Positions 19,452-28,822 are shown, counted from the stretch's first letter. The stretch is DNA of 64,000 nt from Frigoribacterium sp. CG_9.8 (GCF_015751965.1 NZ_JADOVH010000001.1:744001-808000), one strand, 5' to 3'. The notes: generated by a model from the sequence alone, not told the origin. Numbers and translations are program-made.

Positions 19452-19613
19452 GCCTCGAACTTTAACCCGACCGCAGGCGACATTCGCCAACTCGCTGTGG
19501 CGAGTCCGCAACTGGTGCCTGGCGACAATTTGGGCCAACTCGCGGCAATGTTCAACCGGCTGGCCGGGCGTGCGCACGACGACCGTGCGGAACACCCGCC
19601 GCGGGCACCCCGG

Positions 19614-19904
19614 TCAGAAGCCGAAACAGTCCACTGCGTCATCCATCCTCCAGAATTCGCCCACCTCGACGAATCGACGCTGGCGGGCGATGAATCGCTT
19701 GGCGCGGAATCGAACTCCGGCGTGCACCGCAAACCGTTCGATATAGCCGAGAACTTCTCCGCACGGCCGGGTCACCCTCCACAACTCGTTGTGCAATTGC
19801 ACGAGATTCAGTCCGGGGCGGATGATGGCCTGCGTGCCAGGGGAGCCGGTGCCGACGGAGCCTGTGCCGACGGTGCCTGTGCCGATGAAAGCGAGAGTAG
19901 TCAT
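19614..19904 (-). CDS. Conserved hypothetical protein with a Gly/Thr repeat near its N-terminus
   Basis: 96 residues. The C-terminal ~65 (LNLVQLHNELWRVTRPCGEV, then YIERF, RFRAKRF and FVEVGEFWRMDDAVDCF) form a compact basic domain that looks conserved. The N-terminus is MTTLAFIGTGTVGTGSVGTG, with units TVGTG, SVGTG, SPGTQ encoded by a 15-nt tandem array. The array sits before the conserved part, so an alternative start inside or after it cannot be excluded. Function unknown. Confidence 0.65.
   Translation of the reverse strand: MTTLAFIGTGTVGTGSVGTGSPGTQAIIRPGLNLVQLHNELWRVTRPCGEVLGYIERFAVHAGVRFRAKRFIARQRRFVEVGEFWRMDDAVDCFGF
19843..19887. repeat. Three 15-nt tandem units near a gene start
   Basis: Units GAGCCGGTGCCGACG, GAGCCTGTGCCGACG and GTGCCTGTGCCGATG on the plus strand, in frame with the minus-strand 96-residue gene. 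Confidence 0.85.
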
Positions 19905-19993
19905 GCGTGATCCTTGAATCAGCCGGCCCGGTTGTCTTTGGAGGAGTTGTTTAACTGTTTCAACGCTAGGTCGGGCCACCGACATCCGCTCGA

Positions 19994-21001
19994 TTATCTG
20001 TCGCTTGTACCGTGCACCGCGAAAGGTTCGATTGCTGCAATTTCATCGGCGGTGAGCGGCTCACTGTCGAGGGCGGCAATGTTATTTTCCAGCTGCACGA
20101 CACTCGATGCCCCAATAAGTGCAGAGGTGACCTGCGGATGACGCAGTACCCAGGTCAGCGCGAGCTGCGCCAGAGACTGGTTGCGACCTTGCGCGATCTC
20201 ATTGAGGGCGTTGGCACGCGTGAGGTAGACCTCGCTGATGTTGTCCGAGTTGATCCAGCGGCCCTCGGCCGCCCGGGAATCCACCGGTATCCCCGTGAGG
20301 TAACGGTCGGTGAGCATGCCCTGCGCGAGTGGAGAGAAGACGATGCTTCCCACGCCTAATTCATCCAGGACCGGCAGAAGACCCTCGGTCTCGATATGGC
20401 GATCAAACATGTTGAAACGCGGCTGGTGGATCAGCAGAGGGATCTTGTGCTCGGCGAGAGCGTGGTGGGCGGCGATGGTCTGCTCGGTGTTGTAGTTCGA
20501 AATGCCGGCGTAGAGCGCACGACCCGAGGTGACGGCGGTTGCAAGTGCGCCCATCGTTTCCTCGATCGGAGTCTCCGGGTCGGGACGGTGGGAGTAAAAA
20601 ATATCCACGTAATCCAGACCCATCCGGCTCAGGCTCGCGTCGAGCGATGACAGCAGATATTTGCGCGATCCCCATTCACCGTAGGGGCCGTCCCACATGT
20701 CGTAGCCGGCTTTGGTGGAGACGATGAGCTCGTCACGGTGCGGGCGGAAATCATCTGCGAAGATGCGGCCGAAGTTTGTTTCGGCGCTCCCCGCCGGAGG
20801 ACCGTAGTTGTTTGCGAGGTCGAAATGGGTGACGCCGAGGTCGAAGGCGCGGCGCAGGATTGCTCGCTGCGTGTCGATCGGGCGATCGAACCCGAAGTTG
20901 TTCCACAGCCCGAGGGAGATGGCGGGGAGCTTGAGCCCGCTGCGACCGACGCGATGGTAATCGACGGAACGGTAGCGATCTGCATTGGCGACATAGGTCA
21001 T
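19994..21001 (-). CDS. Aldo/keto reductase (YghZ-like)
   Basis: NADPH-dependent reductase of the aldo/keto family, 335 residues. The catalytic set is visible: Asp and Tyr in FDLANNYGPPAGSAE, Lys in IVSTKAGYDMW, His in DIFYSHRPDPETP. The long GPYGEWGSRKYLLSSLDASL segment and C-terminal IGASSVVQLENNIAAL are characteristic of the YghZ/GPR group, which reduces L-glyceraldehyde 3-phosphate and methylglyoxal. Single gene, divergent from msrA, fitting a detoxification role. Confidence 0.92.
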   Translation of the reverse strand: MTYVANADRYRSVDYHRVGRSGLKLPAISLGLWNNFGFDRPIDTQRAILRRAFDLGVTHFDLANNYGPPAGSAETNFGRIFADDFRPHRDELIVSTKAGYDMWDGPYGEWGSRKYLLSSLDASLSRMGLDYVDIFYSHRPDPETPIEETMGALATAVTSGRALYAGISNYNTEQTIAAHHALAEHKIPLLIHQPRFNMFDRHIETEGLLPVLDELGVGSIVFSPLAQGMLTDRYLTGIPVDSRAAEGRWINSDNISEVYLTRANALNEIAQGRNQSLAQLALTWVLRHPQVTSALIGASSVVQLENNIAALDSEPLTADEIAAIEPFAVHGTSDR

Positions 21002-21108
21002 CTGGCAAGCCTAGAGGCGGCTGTGAGTAGGGAATTGCACTGGGCGGCAGCGCGTTGCAATGAAAGGCGATGACGCGCCATCCCCCAAGTGGAAAGTAGG
21101 CTTCTCGC

Positions 21109-21636
21109 ATGCAAACATTCGTTCTCGCCGGTGGCTGTTTCTGGTGTCTCGACGCGGTGTACCGCACCCTCAGCGGTGTGAGTGATGTCGTCTCGGGTTA
21201 CACCGGCGGAGCGACAAAGAACCCGGACTACGACTCGGTATGCAGCGGCATGACCGGCCATGCCGAGGCTGTTGAGGTCACCTTCGACCCCGAAATCATT
21301 CCTGCCGATGTGATCCTCGATGTCTTCTTCTCCCTGCACGACCCGCGCCAGCTCAACCGGCAAGGCAACGATGTCGGCACCCAGTACCGCTCCGAGATGT
21401 TTTACACGGATGACGCGCAAAAAGCTCAGTTCGAGACCGCTCGCGAGCGGGCATTCGAATACTGGGATGGGGGACTCGTTACCCAGATCTCGCAACTCGG
21501 CATCTGGTACGAAGCCGAGGGATATCACCAAGACTTCTTCGCGAAGAATCCGAGCCAGGGTTACTGCATGGCAGTGGCGCTGCCCAAGGTGAACAAGATC
21601 CGAAAGTCCTTCGCGGAATACGTTCTCGCGACCTGA
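21109..21636 (+). CDS. msrA: Peptide methionine (S)-S-oxide reductase
   Basis: Repairs S-oxidised methionine, in proteins or free. 175 residues with the active-site GCFWCLDAVYRTLSGV at the N-terminus, SGYTGGATKNPDYDSVCSG, TGHAEAVEVTFDP and NDVGTQYRSEMFY. A resolving cysteine may lie in the C-terminal NPSQGYCMAVALPK. Divergent from the aldo/keto reductase. Confidence 0.97.
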   Translation: MQTFVLAGGCFWCLDAVYRTLSGVSDVVSGYTGGATKNPDYDSVCSGMTGHAEAVEVTFDPEIIPADVILDVFFSLHDPRQLNRQGNDVGTQYRSEMFYTDDAQKAQFETARERAFEYWDGGLVTQISQLGIWYEAEGYHQDFFAKNPSQGYCMAVALPKVNKIRKSFAEYVLAT

Positions 21637-21659
21637 GCGCCAGCCGGAACCGGCTCGTT

Positions 21660-21712
21660 CTAGCGCCGTCTCACGCTGCTCGCGCCGTTTTAAGCTGCTC
21701 GCGCCGTTTCAC
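21660..21712. repeat. Tandem repeat downstream of msrA
   Basis: Two 19-nt units beginning GCTGCTCGCGCCGTTT (21675–21693 and 21694–21712), preceded by a shorter related piece TAGCGCCGTCTCAC. Non-coding, about 25 nt after the msrA stop. Confidence 0.75.
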
Positions 21713-21766
21713 AATGCTTATGGCCGGGGACTGCACTGGCCCACGCCCTCCTGAGCCGGAACTCTG

Positions 21767-22843
21767 CTAACTCAGGATGGCGCGGAGGGCTTCGAGTTGC
21801 TCGATACGCCCTGATCGGGACGGCGCGAGCGGTTTCACCGAGATGGTGGTGACTCCGGAGGCGAGCAGTGCACCCACGCGCTGGCGCACTTCACTCTCGG
21901 TGCCGATGAGCGCTGTGCCATGAACGAGTTGCTCCGGCAGGGCTGCAGCGGCTTCGCTCTTGCGTCCCGTGAGGTAGAGCTCCTGCACGGCTGCTGCCTC
22001 ATCGGCAAAGCCGTAGCCAGCAGCAAGATCGTTGTAGAAATTCGCACCGGGGGCACCCATGCCGCCGACGTAGAGGGCGACGTTGCGCCGGTATGCCTCC
22101 AGAGCGTGGTCCGCATGATCCCCGAGGTAGAACGGCACCTGCGCGATCACGTCGAGTTTCCCGAGATCGGGGGAGCGCCGAGACCTGCCGAGCGCAAGGG
22201 ACGTGCCCCACGCGGCATCCGCTTTCTCCGGCAGATAGAACAGTGGAAGCCACCCGTTCGCAATCTCGGAGGCCTGTGCAACCGCCTTCGATGTGAGCGC
22301 GGCGATCGATATGGGGATCGCGTCGCGCACCGGCTGATTGATGATTTTGAGGGGCTTGCCGAGACCGCGGCCCTGATCCGCTGGCAGCGGGATCGTGTAG
22401 TGCGAGCCGTGGAAGTCCAGGCGCTCGCGTCGCCAGATTGCCCGGCAAATCTCCACATTCTCTCGAATGCGGCCGAGCGGCGCGCTGAATGGCACGCCGT
22501 GGAATCCTTCGATCACCTGCGCTCCGGATGACCCGATCCCGAGCTCGAATCGGCCACGGGATACTGAGTCCAGCCCCGCAGCCGTCATCGCGAGCAGCGC
22601 GGGGGTCCGGGAAAAGATCGGGAGGATGCCGGAGGCGAGGGTCATGGTCTTCGTGATGGCGGCGAGGTACCCGAGCTGGCTCACCGCATCAAAGGAGTAG
22701 GCCTCCGCCACGGTGACCAGATCCACGCCTACCCGCTCGAATTCGGTGATCTCGGATGCATTCGTGGCGAAGTCGTCGACGTAGTCGAAAACCACTCCGA
22801 GTCGGGTGGCAGAGGGCACCAGTTTTCTCCCCAGATTCATCAT
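21767..22843 (-). CDS. LLM-class flavin-dependent oxidoreductase
   Basis: Luciferase-like monooxygenase fold, 358 residues, F420- or FMN-dependent. Features: TRLGVVFDYVDDF start strand, VTVAEAYSFDAVSQLGYLAA, the family region RGRFELGIGSSGAQVIEGFHGVPF and IPISIAALTSKAVAQASEIANGW. Such proteins in Actinobacteria are often F420-dependent; the cofactor cannot be assigned here. Divergent from a small hypothetical gene. Confidence 0.88.
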   Translation of the reverse strand: MMNLGRKLVPSATRLGVVFDYVDDFATNASEITEFERVGVDLVTVAEAYSFDAVSQLGYLAAITKTMTLASGILPIFSRTPALLAMTAAGLDSVSRGRFELGIGSSGAQVIEGFHGVPFSAPLGRIRENVEICRAIWRRERLDFHGSHYTIPLPADQGRGLGKPLKIINQPVRDAIPISIAALTSKAVAQASEIANGWLPLFYLPEKADAAWGTSLALGRSRRSPDLGKLDVIAQVPFYLGDHADHALEAYRRNVALYVGGMGAPGANFYNDLAAGYGFADEAAAVQELYLTGRKSEAAAALPEQLVHGTALIGTESEVRQRVGALLASGVTTISVKPLAPSRSGRIEQLEALRAILS

Positions 22844-22935
22844 TTTGACGGCGCATCGTGGTGACGTTCACCGCGCACACACCTAGGCTATTACTGCCTT
22901 CATGGTTCGGTGAGTACGAAAAAAAAAGGAGCTCA

Positions 22936-23175
22936 ATGATGAGCAACACAAGTCAATCAGCGTCCGATATCCACGTTTTGACAGGCAACCGCTGGGTGGC
23001 AATGGGCCCGGCTGGCGCGCTGGGGTCCGTGCACAGCGTGCAGGGCGGTTTCACTTTCAAATTGATGACTGACGAAGGCTTCCGGGGCATCTATCCCACG
23101 CTGGACGTCGCCAAGAGTGCGCTGCATGCGAGCCTGCTGCCGGGCTCGGAGTGGCCGGAGTTTCGCGAGCACTGA
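22936..23175 (+). CDS. Hypothetical small protein
   Basis: 79 residues starting at ATG 22936 (or 22939) behind an A-rich AAAAAAAGGAG ribosome site. Sequence includes VLTGNRWVAMGPAGALGSVH and DEGFRGIYPTLDVAKSALHA. Soluble and compact. No family recognised. It is followed about 100 nt later by another small gene on the same strand. Confidence 0.6.
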   Translation: MMSNTSQSASDIHVLTGNRWVAMGPAGALGSVHSVQGGFTFKLMTDEGFRGIYPTLDVAKSALHASLLPGSEWPEFREH

Positions 23176-23271
23176 CTCTTCGACTTTCCGGGGGCTGTCG
23201 CTTGGCGTGTCGCGCCAGCGTGGATTACTGTCGACTATCGAACAAAGTTTCGAATGTCGGAGGTAGAGAAC

Positions 23272-23532
23272 ATGACGCTCGTTGGCGCGACGGTGACCGT
23301 ATGGACCGGTGCCGAGGGAATTCCCGAACATTTCGTCTGGGCGGGTTGCCGCTATACCGTGACTGACACCCCGACACCTCTTGATGTCGACTACGCAGCA
23401 ATCACCCATCCGGGCGCGATGCCGCTCGGTTGGCGTTTCCAGGGAACCTCGGATATTGGTGATTCGCGCATGTTCGATGTGCTCTATGACGCGCCGCGGG
23501 GCGAGTGGCAACTCCTCCACACCTACCTCTGA
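23272..23532 (+). CDS. Hypothetical small protein
   Basis: 86 residues from ATG 23272, with GGAGG 8 nt upstream deciding this start over ATG 23254. Contains VTVWTGAEGIPEHFVWAGCR and MPLGWRFQGTSDIGDSRMFD, ending GEWQLLHTYL: an all-beta-looking single domain rich in aromatic residues. The strand order resembles small actinobacterial proteins annotated only as hypothetical. No function assigned. Confidence 0.65.
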   Translation: MTLVGATVTVWTGAEGIPEHFVWAGCRYTVTDTPTPLDVDYAAITHPGAMPLGWRFQGTSDIGDSRMFDVLYDAPRGEWQLLHTYL

Positions 23533-23624
23533 GGCTCTGTTCTCCCCGCATCAGCGGTCAGCGAAACGGGTGAGACAACCCCGATCACTCGAGCGTTGTT
23601 TCCTTGACCGCGGTCTGAGCTTGG

Positions 23625-24347
23625 TTAGTTCTTTACAACTAGCTCGGCGCGAACAACTTCATTTCGAATTATTCTTTCGAGGTCGGCAGGCTCAGGGTTG
23701 TATCCGCTCGTCCGCCGAATCTCTTTTCTCACCGCTTCGAGGACCGGTGGGGTGACGAGTACTTCCGCAAGAGATGCCGCCGAAGTTGCCGCCTTCCTCC
23801 TCCACAGATCATCGATCAGACCGCGCTTCAGGGCAGCGCGGTGAAGGTAAAAGAGCCCTTCGATTTTGTGTGCGATCGGCTCTTCCCCGAGTAGGTCAAC
23901 CTCGAGCGCGAGGTGGGTCGCTACTTGCTGACCGGTCTTGGCATACACATGGTAGGCCTGCCAGACCTGACCGTTGGTGAGCATGATCCACTCGAGCCCC
24001 TCTTTGACCGCATAGGTCTCGACTTGGCGCAGGTGCCGTACGTTCAGCTTCTGAGCCGCGCGCTTCACCTCGATGAATGCAACAAGTTGTTTTTCTATCC
24101 GCACCCCGTAGTCAGCAAATTCTCCACGAACAGCAAATTCTGTGGTCAAGTCGTCGAATTTGTCGTAGCCGAGCCCCTCGCAAAGAAAATCAGTGACGAT
24201 GAGCCTGGTGTCGCCCTCATTTGCGTCTCTTGCAACGATGTCTTGCAAAGGCCGAGTAAAACGGCGGATTGAGGCACGAATGGAGTCTCGTGCGTCTTGT
24301 TCCCATTTGGGGAAGGGCGACTTCTTGACTGGCTCGGTGTCGGTCAC
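23625..24347 (-). CDS. Solitary HsdR N-terminal-like nuclease-domain protein
   Basis: 240 residues from a GTG preceded by GGGAGGAA. The N-terminal two thirds match the type I restriction enzyme R N-terminal domain (HSDR_N_2 type): EGDTRLIVTDFLCEGLGYDK, then a PD-(D/E)XK-like core, Asp in EFADYGVRI and FIEVKRAAQKL, followed by LRQVETYAVKEGLEWIMLTN. There is no helicase domain and no methylase or specificity gene nearby, so it is not a complete restriction system. The C-terminal 60 residues are helical and charged. Local base composition is lower in GC than its neighbours, compatible with transfer. It could be a nuclease acting alone or a remnant domain recruited to another role. Confidence 0.8.
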   Translation of the reverse strand: MTDTEPVKKSPFPKWEQDARDSIRASIRRFTRPLQDIVARDANEGDTRLIVTDFLCEGLGYDKFDDLTTEFAVRGEFADYGVRIEKQLVAFIEVKRAAQKLNVRHLRQVETYAVKEGLEWIMLTNGQVWQAYHVYAKTGQQVATHLALEVDLLGEEPIAHKIEGLFYLHRAALKRGLIDDLWRRKAATSAASLAEVLVTPPVLEAVRKEIRRTSGYNPEPADLERIIRNEVVRAELVVKN

Positions 24348-24560
24348 TGGGTTCCTCCCACGGCGATCGCTTAATCACGGTATTTGGTGATCTTATCTCT
24401 GGTTGGAGAATCATCAACTCACGAGGGAATAAGCGCCCTTCGCGAGTATGAGGCGCAGCATGTGCACGGCAGGTCCTCCACATCTCGGAATGACGGTCGA
24501 TTATCCCCGGTTCTTGCCGGTCCCGGTCATCGATCCACGAGGTGAGAACACACTTGCCGC

Positions 24561-25127
24561 ATGACCGACACCATTACGCTCACCGGCTTCGTAGCCACCG
24601 TCCCGAATCACCTCGTTACCGGCGAGGGGCTTCCCATCACCAGCTTTCGGCTGGCCTCAACTCAGCGGCGTTTCGACCGCTCCCGCAACCAGTGGGTCGA
24701 CAACGGAACCAACTGGTACACCGTCACCACCTTTCGCCAACTTGCCCTGAATACGACCTGCTCGATCAAGAAGGGCGAGCGGGTGCTTGTCACCGGCCGC
24801 CTGCGCATCCGCGATTGGGCTGCTGGCGACAAGGTCGGTACATCCATCGAGATCGATGCGGATTCGATCGGCCACGACCTCACCTGGGGTACAACGTCAT
24901 TTACCCGCAGCATGTCGACCGCGGCAATCGATACGGCGACGCGGGTGGAGACGGATGCTGTTGTCCCCGATCCATCTGATGCGAACCAGAGGAGCGATGC
25001 GGTGAGTGCGTCATCCATCGACAACGGCTGGCCGACCGCAACGCCCGGGTTGCCGGAAAAAGCGGATTCCGATCTTGACGGCGATCTCGTCGGTGCGGCT
25101 GTGCAGGGCGAAGAGGCGCCGTTTTAG
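24561..25127 (+). CDS. ssb: Single-stranded DNA-binding protein
   Basis: 188 residues. The OB fold occupies residues 1–~115: ITLTGFVATVPNHLVTGEG, FRLASTQRRFDRSRNQWVDN, TNWYTVTTFRQLALN and GERVLVTGRLRIRDW. The tail is acidic and disordered and ends GEEAPF, not the canonical DDxPF but acidic-Pro-Phe-like. This looks like a secondary SSB rather than the replication SSB next to rpsF/rplI. Monocistronic, convergent with the accA1 gene. Confidence 0.88.
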   Translation: MTDTITLTGFVATVPNHLVTGEGLPITSFRLASTQRRFDRSRNQWVDNGTNWYTVTTFRQLALNTTCSIKKGERVLVTGRLRIRDWAAGDKVGTSIEIDADSIGHDLTWGTTSFTRSMSTAAIDTATRVETDAVVPDPSDANQRSDAVSASSIDNGWPTATPGLPEKADSDLDGDLVGAAVQGEEAPF

Positions 25128-25133
25128 ATCTGC

Positions 25134-27182
25134 TCAGTCAACATCGAGCGGCACCACGGTCGCGAGCACTTGATCGCGGGTGACCTGTGTTCCCACAGTC
25201 ACCTGCAACTCCACCCGCCCCGCAGTCGTTGCTCGAAGTAGGTGTTCCATTTTCATGGCTTCCACCACGATGATGGCCGCACCCTCGTCGACTTCGTCGC
25301 CATCCTGCACATGGATTGCGACGACCGCGCCGGGCATCGGGGAGCGCAGTTCGGGCATCGACACGCTGTTCGCCAGCAGACGTGGAGCTTTGGTACTAGT
25401 ACGGATGGCCCAGGAAAGCCCATCTTCGACCAGGTGCAGGATGTCGTTCGAGAGGCACCAGTGCGATTGCACCGATCGGTTGCTGATCGTTGTTCGGGCG
25501 ACAGAGCCGCCCCCTGTCTCAGCGTGCTCGACAGTAGCGTTGAGAGTGCTCCGTCCGGCCACGCTGACCGTCGCCCGTTGGGGTGTTCCCCACACCGCCA
25601 CAGGTACCTCAGAATCCGTACCATCCACCATCAGACGGAACATGCTCGGAGCGGGGGCTCCGATCCTCCATCCGTTATGGGTCTGCCAGGGTTTCTCCGC
25701 GTCACTGTTCCAGTTCGCGGAGAACAGGATGAGGGCGGCGCGGGCAAACAACTCGTCGTCCGGTGTGGCGAACGCGAGGGTGTCGAGCCGGCGCGCGATG
25801 AGTTCGGTGTCGAGTCGACCTGCTGCGACATCCGCATCCGCGAGAAGGAGCCCGAGGAATTCGACGTTCGTTGTGATGCCGACAACTCTTGTCTGCCTGA
25901 GCGCACCTCGAAGGCGAGCAAGGGAGCCGGCGCGGTCGGGTGCCCAGGCGATCACCTTCGCGAGCATCGGGTCGTAATCCGCCGAGACCTCAAGGCCCCG
26001 GGTCAGAGAGCTGTCTACGCGAATGCCCTCACCCTGTGCCTCATGCAGGCCGAGCACTCGGCCGCCGGTGGGTAGGAAACCGCATCGCGGATCCTCGGCA
26101 TAGATCCGTGCTTCGATCGCGTGCCCGGTGAGACGCACCTCTGCCTGACCGAAGTCGAGCGCTTCGCCAGCAGCAATGCGCAGCTGCCACTCCACGAGGT
26201 CGATACCAGTGACGAGTTCCGTCACGGGGTGCTCCACCTGCAACCGGGTGTTCATCTCCATGAAGAAGAACTCGTCGGGCGCATCGGCGGAGACGATGAA
26301 TTCCACGGTGCCTGCGCCGCGATAGCCCACGCTGCGGGCCGTCTCGCAGGCGGCTTCGCCAATGCGCGCACGGGTAGCCGCGTCCAGCAGAGGAGAGGGA
26401 GCCTCCTCGATCACCTTCTGGTGGCGTCGCTGCAGTGAGCATTCGCGCTCGCCGAGGTGCACAGTGGTGCCAAAGTTATCGGCCAGCACCTGCACCTCGA
26501 TATGTCGGGGACGTGCGATGAATCGTTCGATGAAGATCGTGTCGTCGCCGAACGAGGAGAGGGCTTCCCGACGCGCCGACACGATGGCCTCATCGAGTTG
26601 CTCCCCGGTCTCGACGAGGTGCATGCCTTTGCCGCCGCCGCCGGCAGACGGCTTCACCAGAAGGGGAAACCCGAGTGCGAGGGCCGCGGCGGCAAGTTCG
26701 GAGTCGCTGAGACTCGGATCTGCCACGCCGGGAACCACGGGAACCCCCCGATTGCTCACCTGCCGCTTCGCACGAATCTTGTCACCCATCACCGCGAGGG
26801 CCTCAATACCCGGGCCGATGAAGACGAGGTCGGCCGTTGCGCAGGCACGCGCAAACTCCGCGTTCTCGGCGAGGAATCCATAGCCGGGGTGCACGGCACC
26901 GGCACCCGTGTCGAGCGCGGCCTGGATGATGCGCGCGATGTTCAGGTAGCTGTCGGCAGCACTGGCGATGCCGATCCGCACCGCAACATCCGCGAGCGAC
27001 ACGTGCCGGGCACCGGCATCCGCATCGCTGTAAACGGCAACCGAGCGGATGCCGAGGGAGCGAAGGGTGCGGATGATTCGGCACGCGATTTCGCCGCGAT
27101 TGGCAACGAGTACGGTGTCAAACTGCACGGTGTCGAACTGCACGGTGTCGGACGTTTTGGGAGAACGGGGGACGAAAGTCAT
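25134..27182 (-). CDS. accA1: Biotin-dependent acyl-CoA carboxylase alpha subunit (AccA1/methylcrotonyl-CoA type)
   Basis: 682 residues: biotin carboxylase domain (VLVANRGEIACRIIRTLRSL start, GGGGKGMHLV ATP loop, EVQVLADNFGTTVHLGERECS-like, MNTRLQVEHPVTE) and a C-terminal biotinyl domain with EAMKMEH, biotin Lys near 644. Paired with the carboxyltransferase gene just upstream (5-nt gap), it would carboxylate 3-methylcrotonyl-CoA or a similar acyl-CoA in leucine breakdown. Start is ATG 27182. The N-terminus carries the duplicated unit DTVQF DTVQF DTV directly before VLVANRGE, encoded by a 15-nt tandem repeat. Confidence 0.93.
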   Translation of the reverse strand: MTFVPRSPKTSDTVQFDTVQFDTVLVANRGEIACRIIRTLRSLGIRSVAVYSDADAGARHVSLADVAVRIGIASAADSYLNIARIIQAALDTGAGAVHPGYGFLAENAEFARACATADLVFIGPGIEALAVMGDKIRAKRQVSNRGVPVVPGVADPSLSDSELAAAALALGFPLLVKPSAGGGGKGMHLVETGEQLDEAIVSARREALSSFGDDTIFIERFIARPRHIEVQVLADNFGTTVHLGERECSLQRRHQKVIEEAPSPLLDAATRARIGEAACETARSVGYRGAGTVEFIVSADAPDEFFFMEMNTRLQVEHPVTELVTGIDLVEWQLRIAAGEALDFGQAEVRLTGHAIEARIYAEDPRCGFLPTGGRVLGLHEAQGEGIRVDSSLTRGLEVSADYDPMLAKVIAWAPDRAGSLARLRGALRQTRVVGITTNVEFLGLLLADADVAAGRLDTELIARRLDTLAFATPDDELFARAALILFSANWNSDAEKPWQTHNGWRIGAPAPSMFRLMVDGTDSEVPVAVWGTPQRATVSVAGRSTLNATVEHAETGGGSVARTTISNRSVQSHWCLSNDILHLVEDGLSWAIRTSTKAPRLLANSVSMPELRSPMPGAVVAIHVQDGDEVDEGAAIIVVEAMKMEHLLRATTAGRVELQVTVGTQVTRDQVLATVVPLDVD
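27112..27150. repeat. 15-nt tandem repeat at the accA1 N-terminus
   Basis: ACGGTGTCAAACTGC, ACGGTGTCGAACTGC and a partial third unit on the plus strand. In frame; encodes DTVQF repeats before the biotin carboxylase domain. Confidence 0.9.
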
Positions 27183-27187
27183 CGCGG

Positions 27188-28807
27188 TCACATCCGAAAG
27201 ACGCCGTAGGAGACGTCCTCGAGGGGGGCGTGAGAACACACGTCGAGGGCGAGCCCGACCACCGTTCGGGTATCGGCCGGATCAATGATGCCGTCGTCCC
27301 AGAGGCGCGCGGTGGAATAGTAGGGGTTCCCCTGGCGCTCATACTGCTCGGTGATCGGGGAGCGGAAAGCGGCGTCCTCCTCTTCAGTCCAGATGTTGCC
27401 GGCAGACTCTACCTGCTCGCGGCGAATGGTGGCAAGCACGGATGCCGCTTGCGGTCCACCCATGACGGAGATACGGCTTGCCGGCCACATCCAGAGGAAG
27501 CGGGGCGAGTAGGCGCGACCGGCCATGGAGTAGTTTCCTGCGCCGAAGGAGCCGCCGACCACCACGGTGAGCTTTGGCACGCGCGCGCACGCGACTGCGG
27601 TCACCATCTTGGCCCCGTGCTTGGCTATGCCGCCCGCTTCGTACTCGCGCCCGACCATGAAGCCGGTGATATTTTGCAGGAACAGCAGGGGGATCTTGCG
27701 CTGATCGCACAACTCAATGAAGTGCGCGCCCTTTTGGGCAGACTCGCTGAACAGCACACCGTTGTTGGCGATGATTCCCACCGGATGCCCGTGGATGCGG
27801 GCGAATCCGGTCACTAGCGTCTCACCGTAATTCTTCTTGAACTCGTGGAAATCGCTGTCATCGATGATCCTGGCGATGATCTCCCGCGCGTCGTACGGGA
27901 TCTGCAGCTCCGTTGGCACGACCCCATAGAGCTCGAGCGGGTCGATTCGGGGTGGCAGCACAGGGTGTAACTCATACGGGCGGGATTCAGCGAGCGGAAG
28001 CATCCCGATGATGTCCCGCACGATCTCGAGGGCGTGTTGGTCGTTATCGGCGAGGTGGTCGACCACTCCGGAAAGGCGGGCGTGGGTGTCGCCACCGCCG
28101 AGATCCTCTGCAGTGACGACCTCTCCGGTTGCGGCTTTCACCAGCGGCGGGCCGCCGAGGAAGATCGTGCCCTGGTTTCTCACGATCACGGTCTCGTCGC
28201 TCATCGCGGGCACATAGGCACCGCCGGCAGTGCTTGATCCGAGCACGGCCGCGATCTGGGGGATGCCCCGGGATGACATCCGAGCCTGGTTGTAGAAGAT
28301 ACGGCCGAAGTCCTCACGGTCGGGGAAGACCTCGTCCTGATGAGGGAGAAAAGCACCGCCGGAGTCGACGAGGTAGATGCAGGGGAGCAGGTTCTCCGCG
28401 GCGATCTCCTGCGCCCGGAGGTGCTTCTTCACGGTGAGCGGATAGTAGGTCCCACCCTTCACTGTGGCGTCGTTGCAGACGATCATGCAGTGTCGACCTC
28501 GCACCAGGCCAATGCCGGCGATCACCCCCGCTGCCGGAGCATCGTTGTCGTACATACCCCACGCCGCAAGGGGAGCGACCTCGAGGAATGGACTTCCCGG
28601 GTCAAGAAGACAGTCGATGCGATCCCGGGGGAGCAGCTTGCCCCGGGCGGTGTGCCGGTCGCGTGACCGCTCCGGTCCGCCACGAGATATCTCGGCCAGC
28701 CGCTCACGCAACTCGATGACCAGCGCGCGTTGTGCCGCCTCGTTCGCCTGAAACTCGGCGCTCGCGGGGCGGGCTGTGCTTGGCAGAGTCGGCATCGACC
28801 AATCCAT
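27188..28807 (-). CDS. accD1: Acyl-CoA carboxyltransferase beta subunit (AccD1/methylcrotonyl-CoA type)
   Basis: 539 residues, carboxyltransferase that moves CO2 from carboxybiotin to the acyl-CoA. Two crotonase-fold halves are seen, with [36 protein letters not shown] (oxyanion loop, first half) and [20 protein letters not shown] (second half), which fit methylcrotonyl-CoA carboxylase beta subunits better than propionyl-CoA ones. First gene of the accD1–accA1 operon. A 31-bp element shared with the tetR/acyl-CoA dehydrogenase promoter region lies 16 nt upstream of its ATG. Confidence 0.93.
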   Translation of the reverse strand: MDWSMPTLPSTARPASAEFQANEAAQRALVIELRERLAEISRGGPERSRDRHTARGKLLPRDRIDCLLDPGSPFLEVAPLAAWGMYDNDAPAAGVIAGIGLVRGRHCMIVCNDATVKGGTYYPLTVKKHLRAQEIAAENLLPCIYLVDSGGAFLPHQDEVFPDREDFGRIFYNQARMSSRGIPQIAAVLGSSTAGGAYVPAMSDETVIVRNQGTIFLGGPPLVKAATGEVVTAEDLGGGDTHARLSGVVDHLADNDQHALEIVRDIIGMLPLAESRPYELHPVLPPRIDPLELYGVVPTELQIPYDAREIIARIIDDSDFHEFKKNYGETLVTGFARIHGHPVGIIANNGVLFSESAQKGAHFIELCDQRKIPLLFLQNITGFMVGREYEAGGIAKHGAKMVTAVACARVPKLTVVVGGSFGAGNYSMAGRAYSPRFLWMWPASRISVMGGPQAASVLATIRREQVESAGNIWTEEEDAAFRSPITEQYERQGNPYYSTARLWDDGIIDPADTRTVVGLALDVCSHAPLEDVSYGVFRM

Positions 28808-28822
28808 TTCAGTGAGCGATCG

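Noticed and set aside
23625-24347. Complete type I restriction-modification system
   Set aside because: Only an HsdR N-terminal-like domain is present; no helicase, HsdM or HsdS sequence in the neighbourhood.
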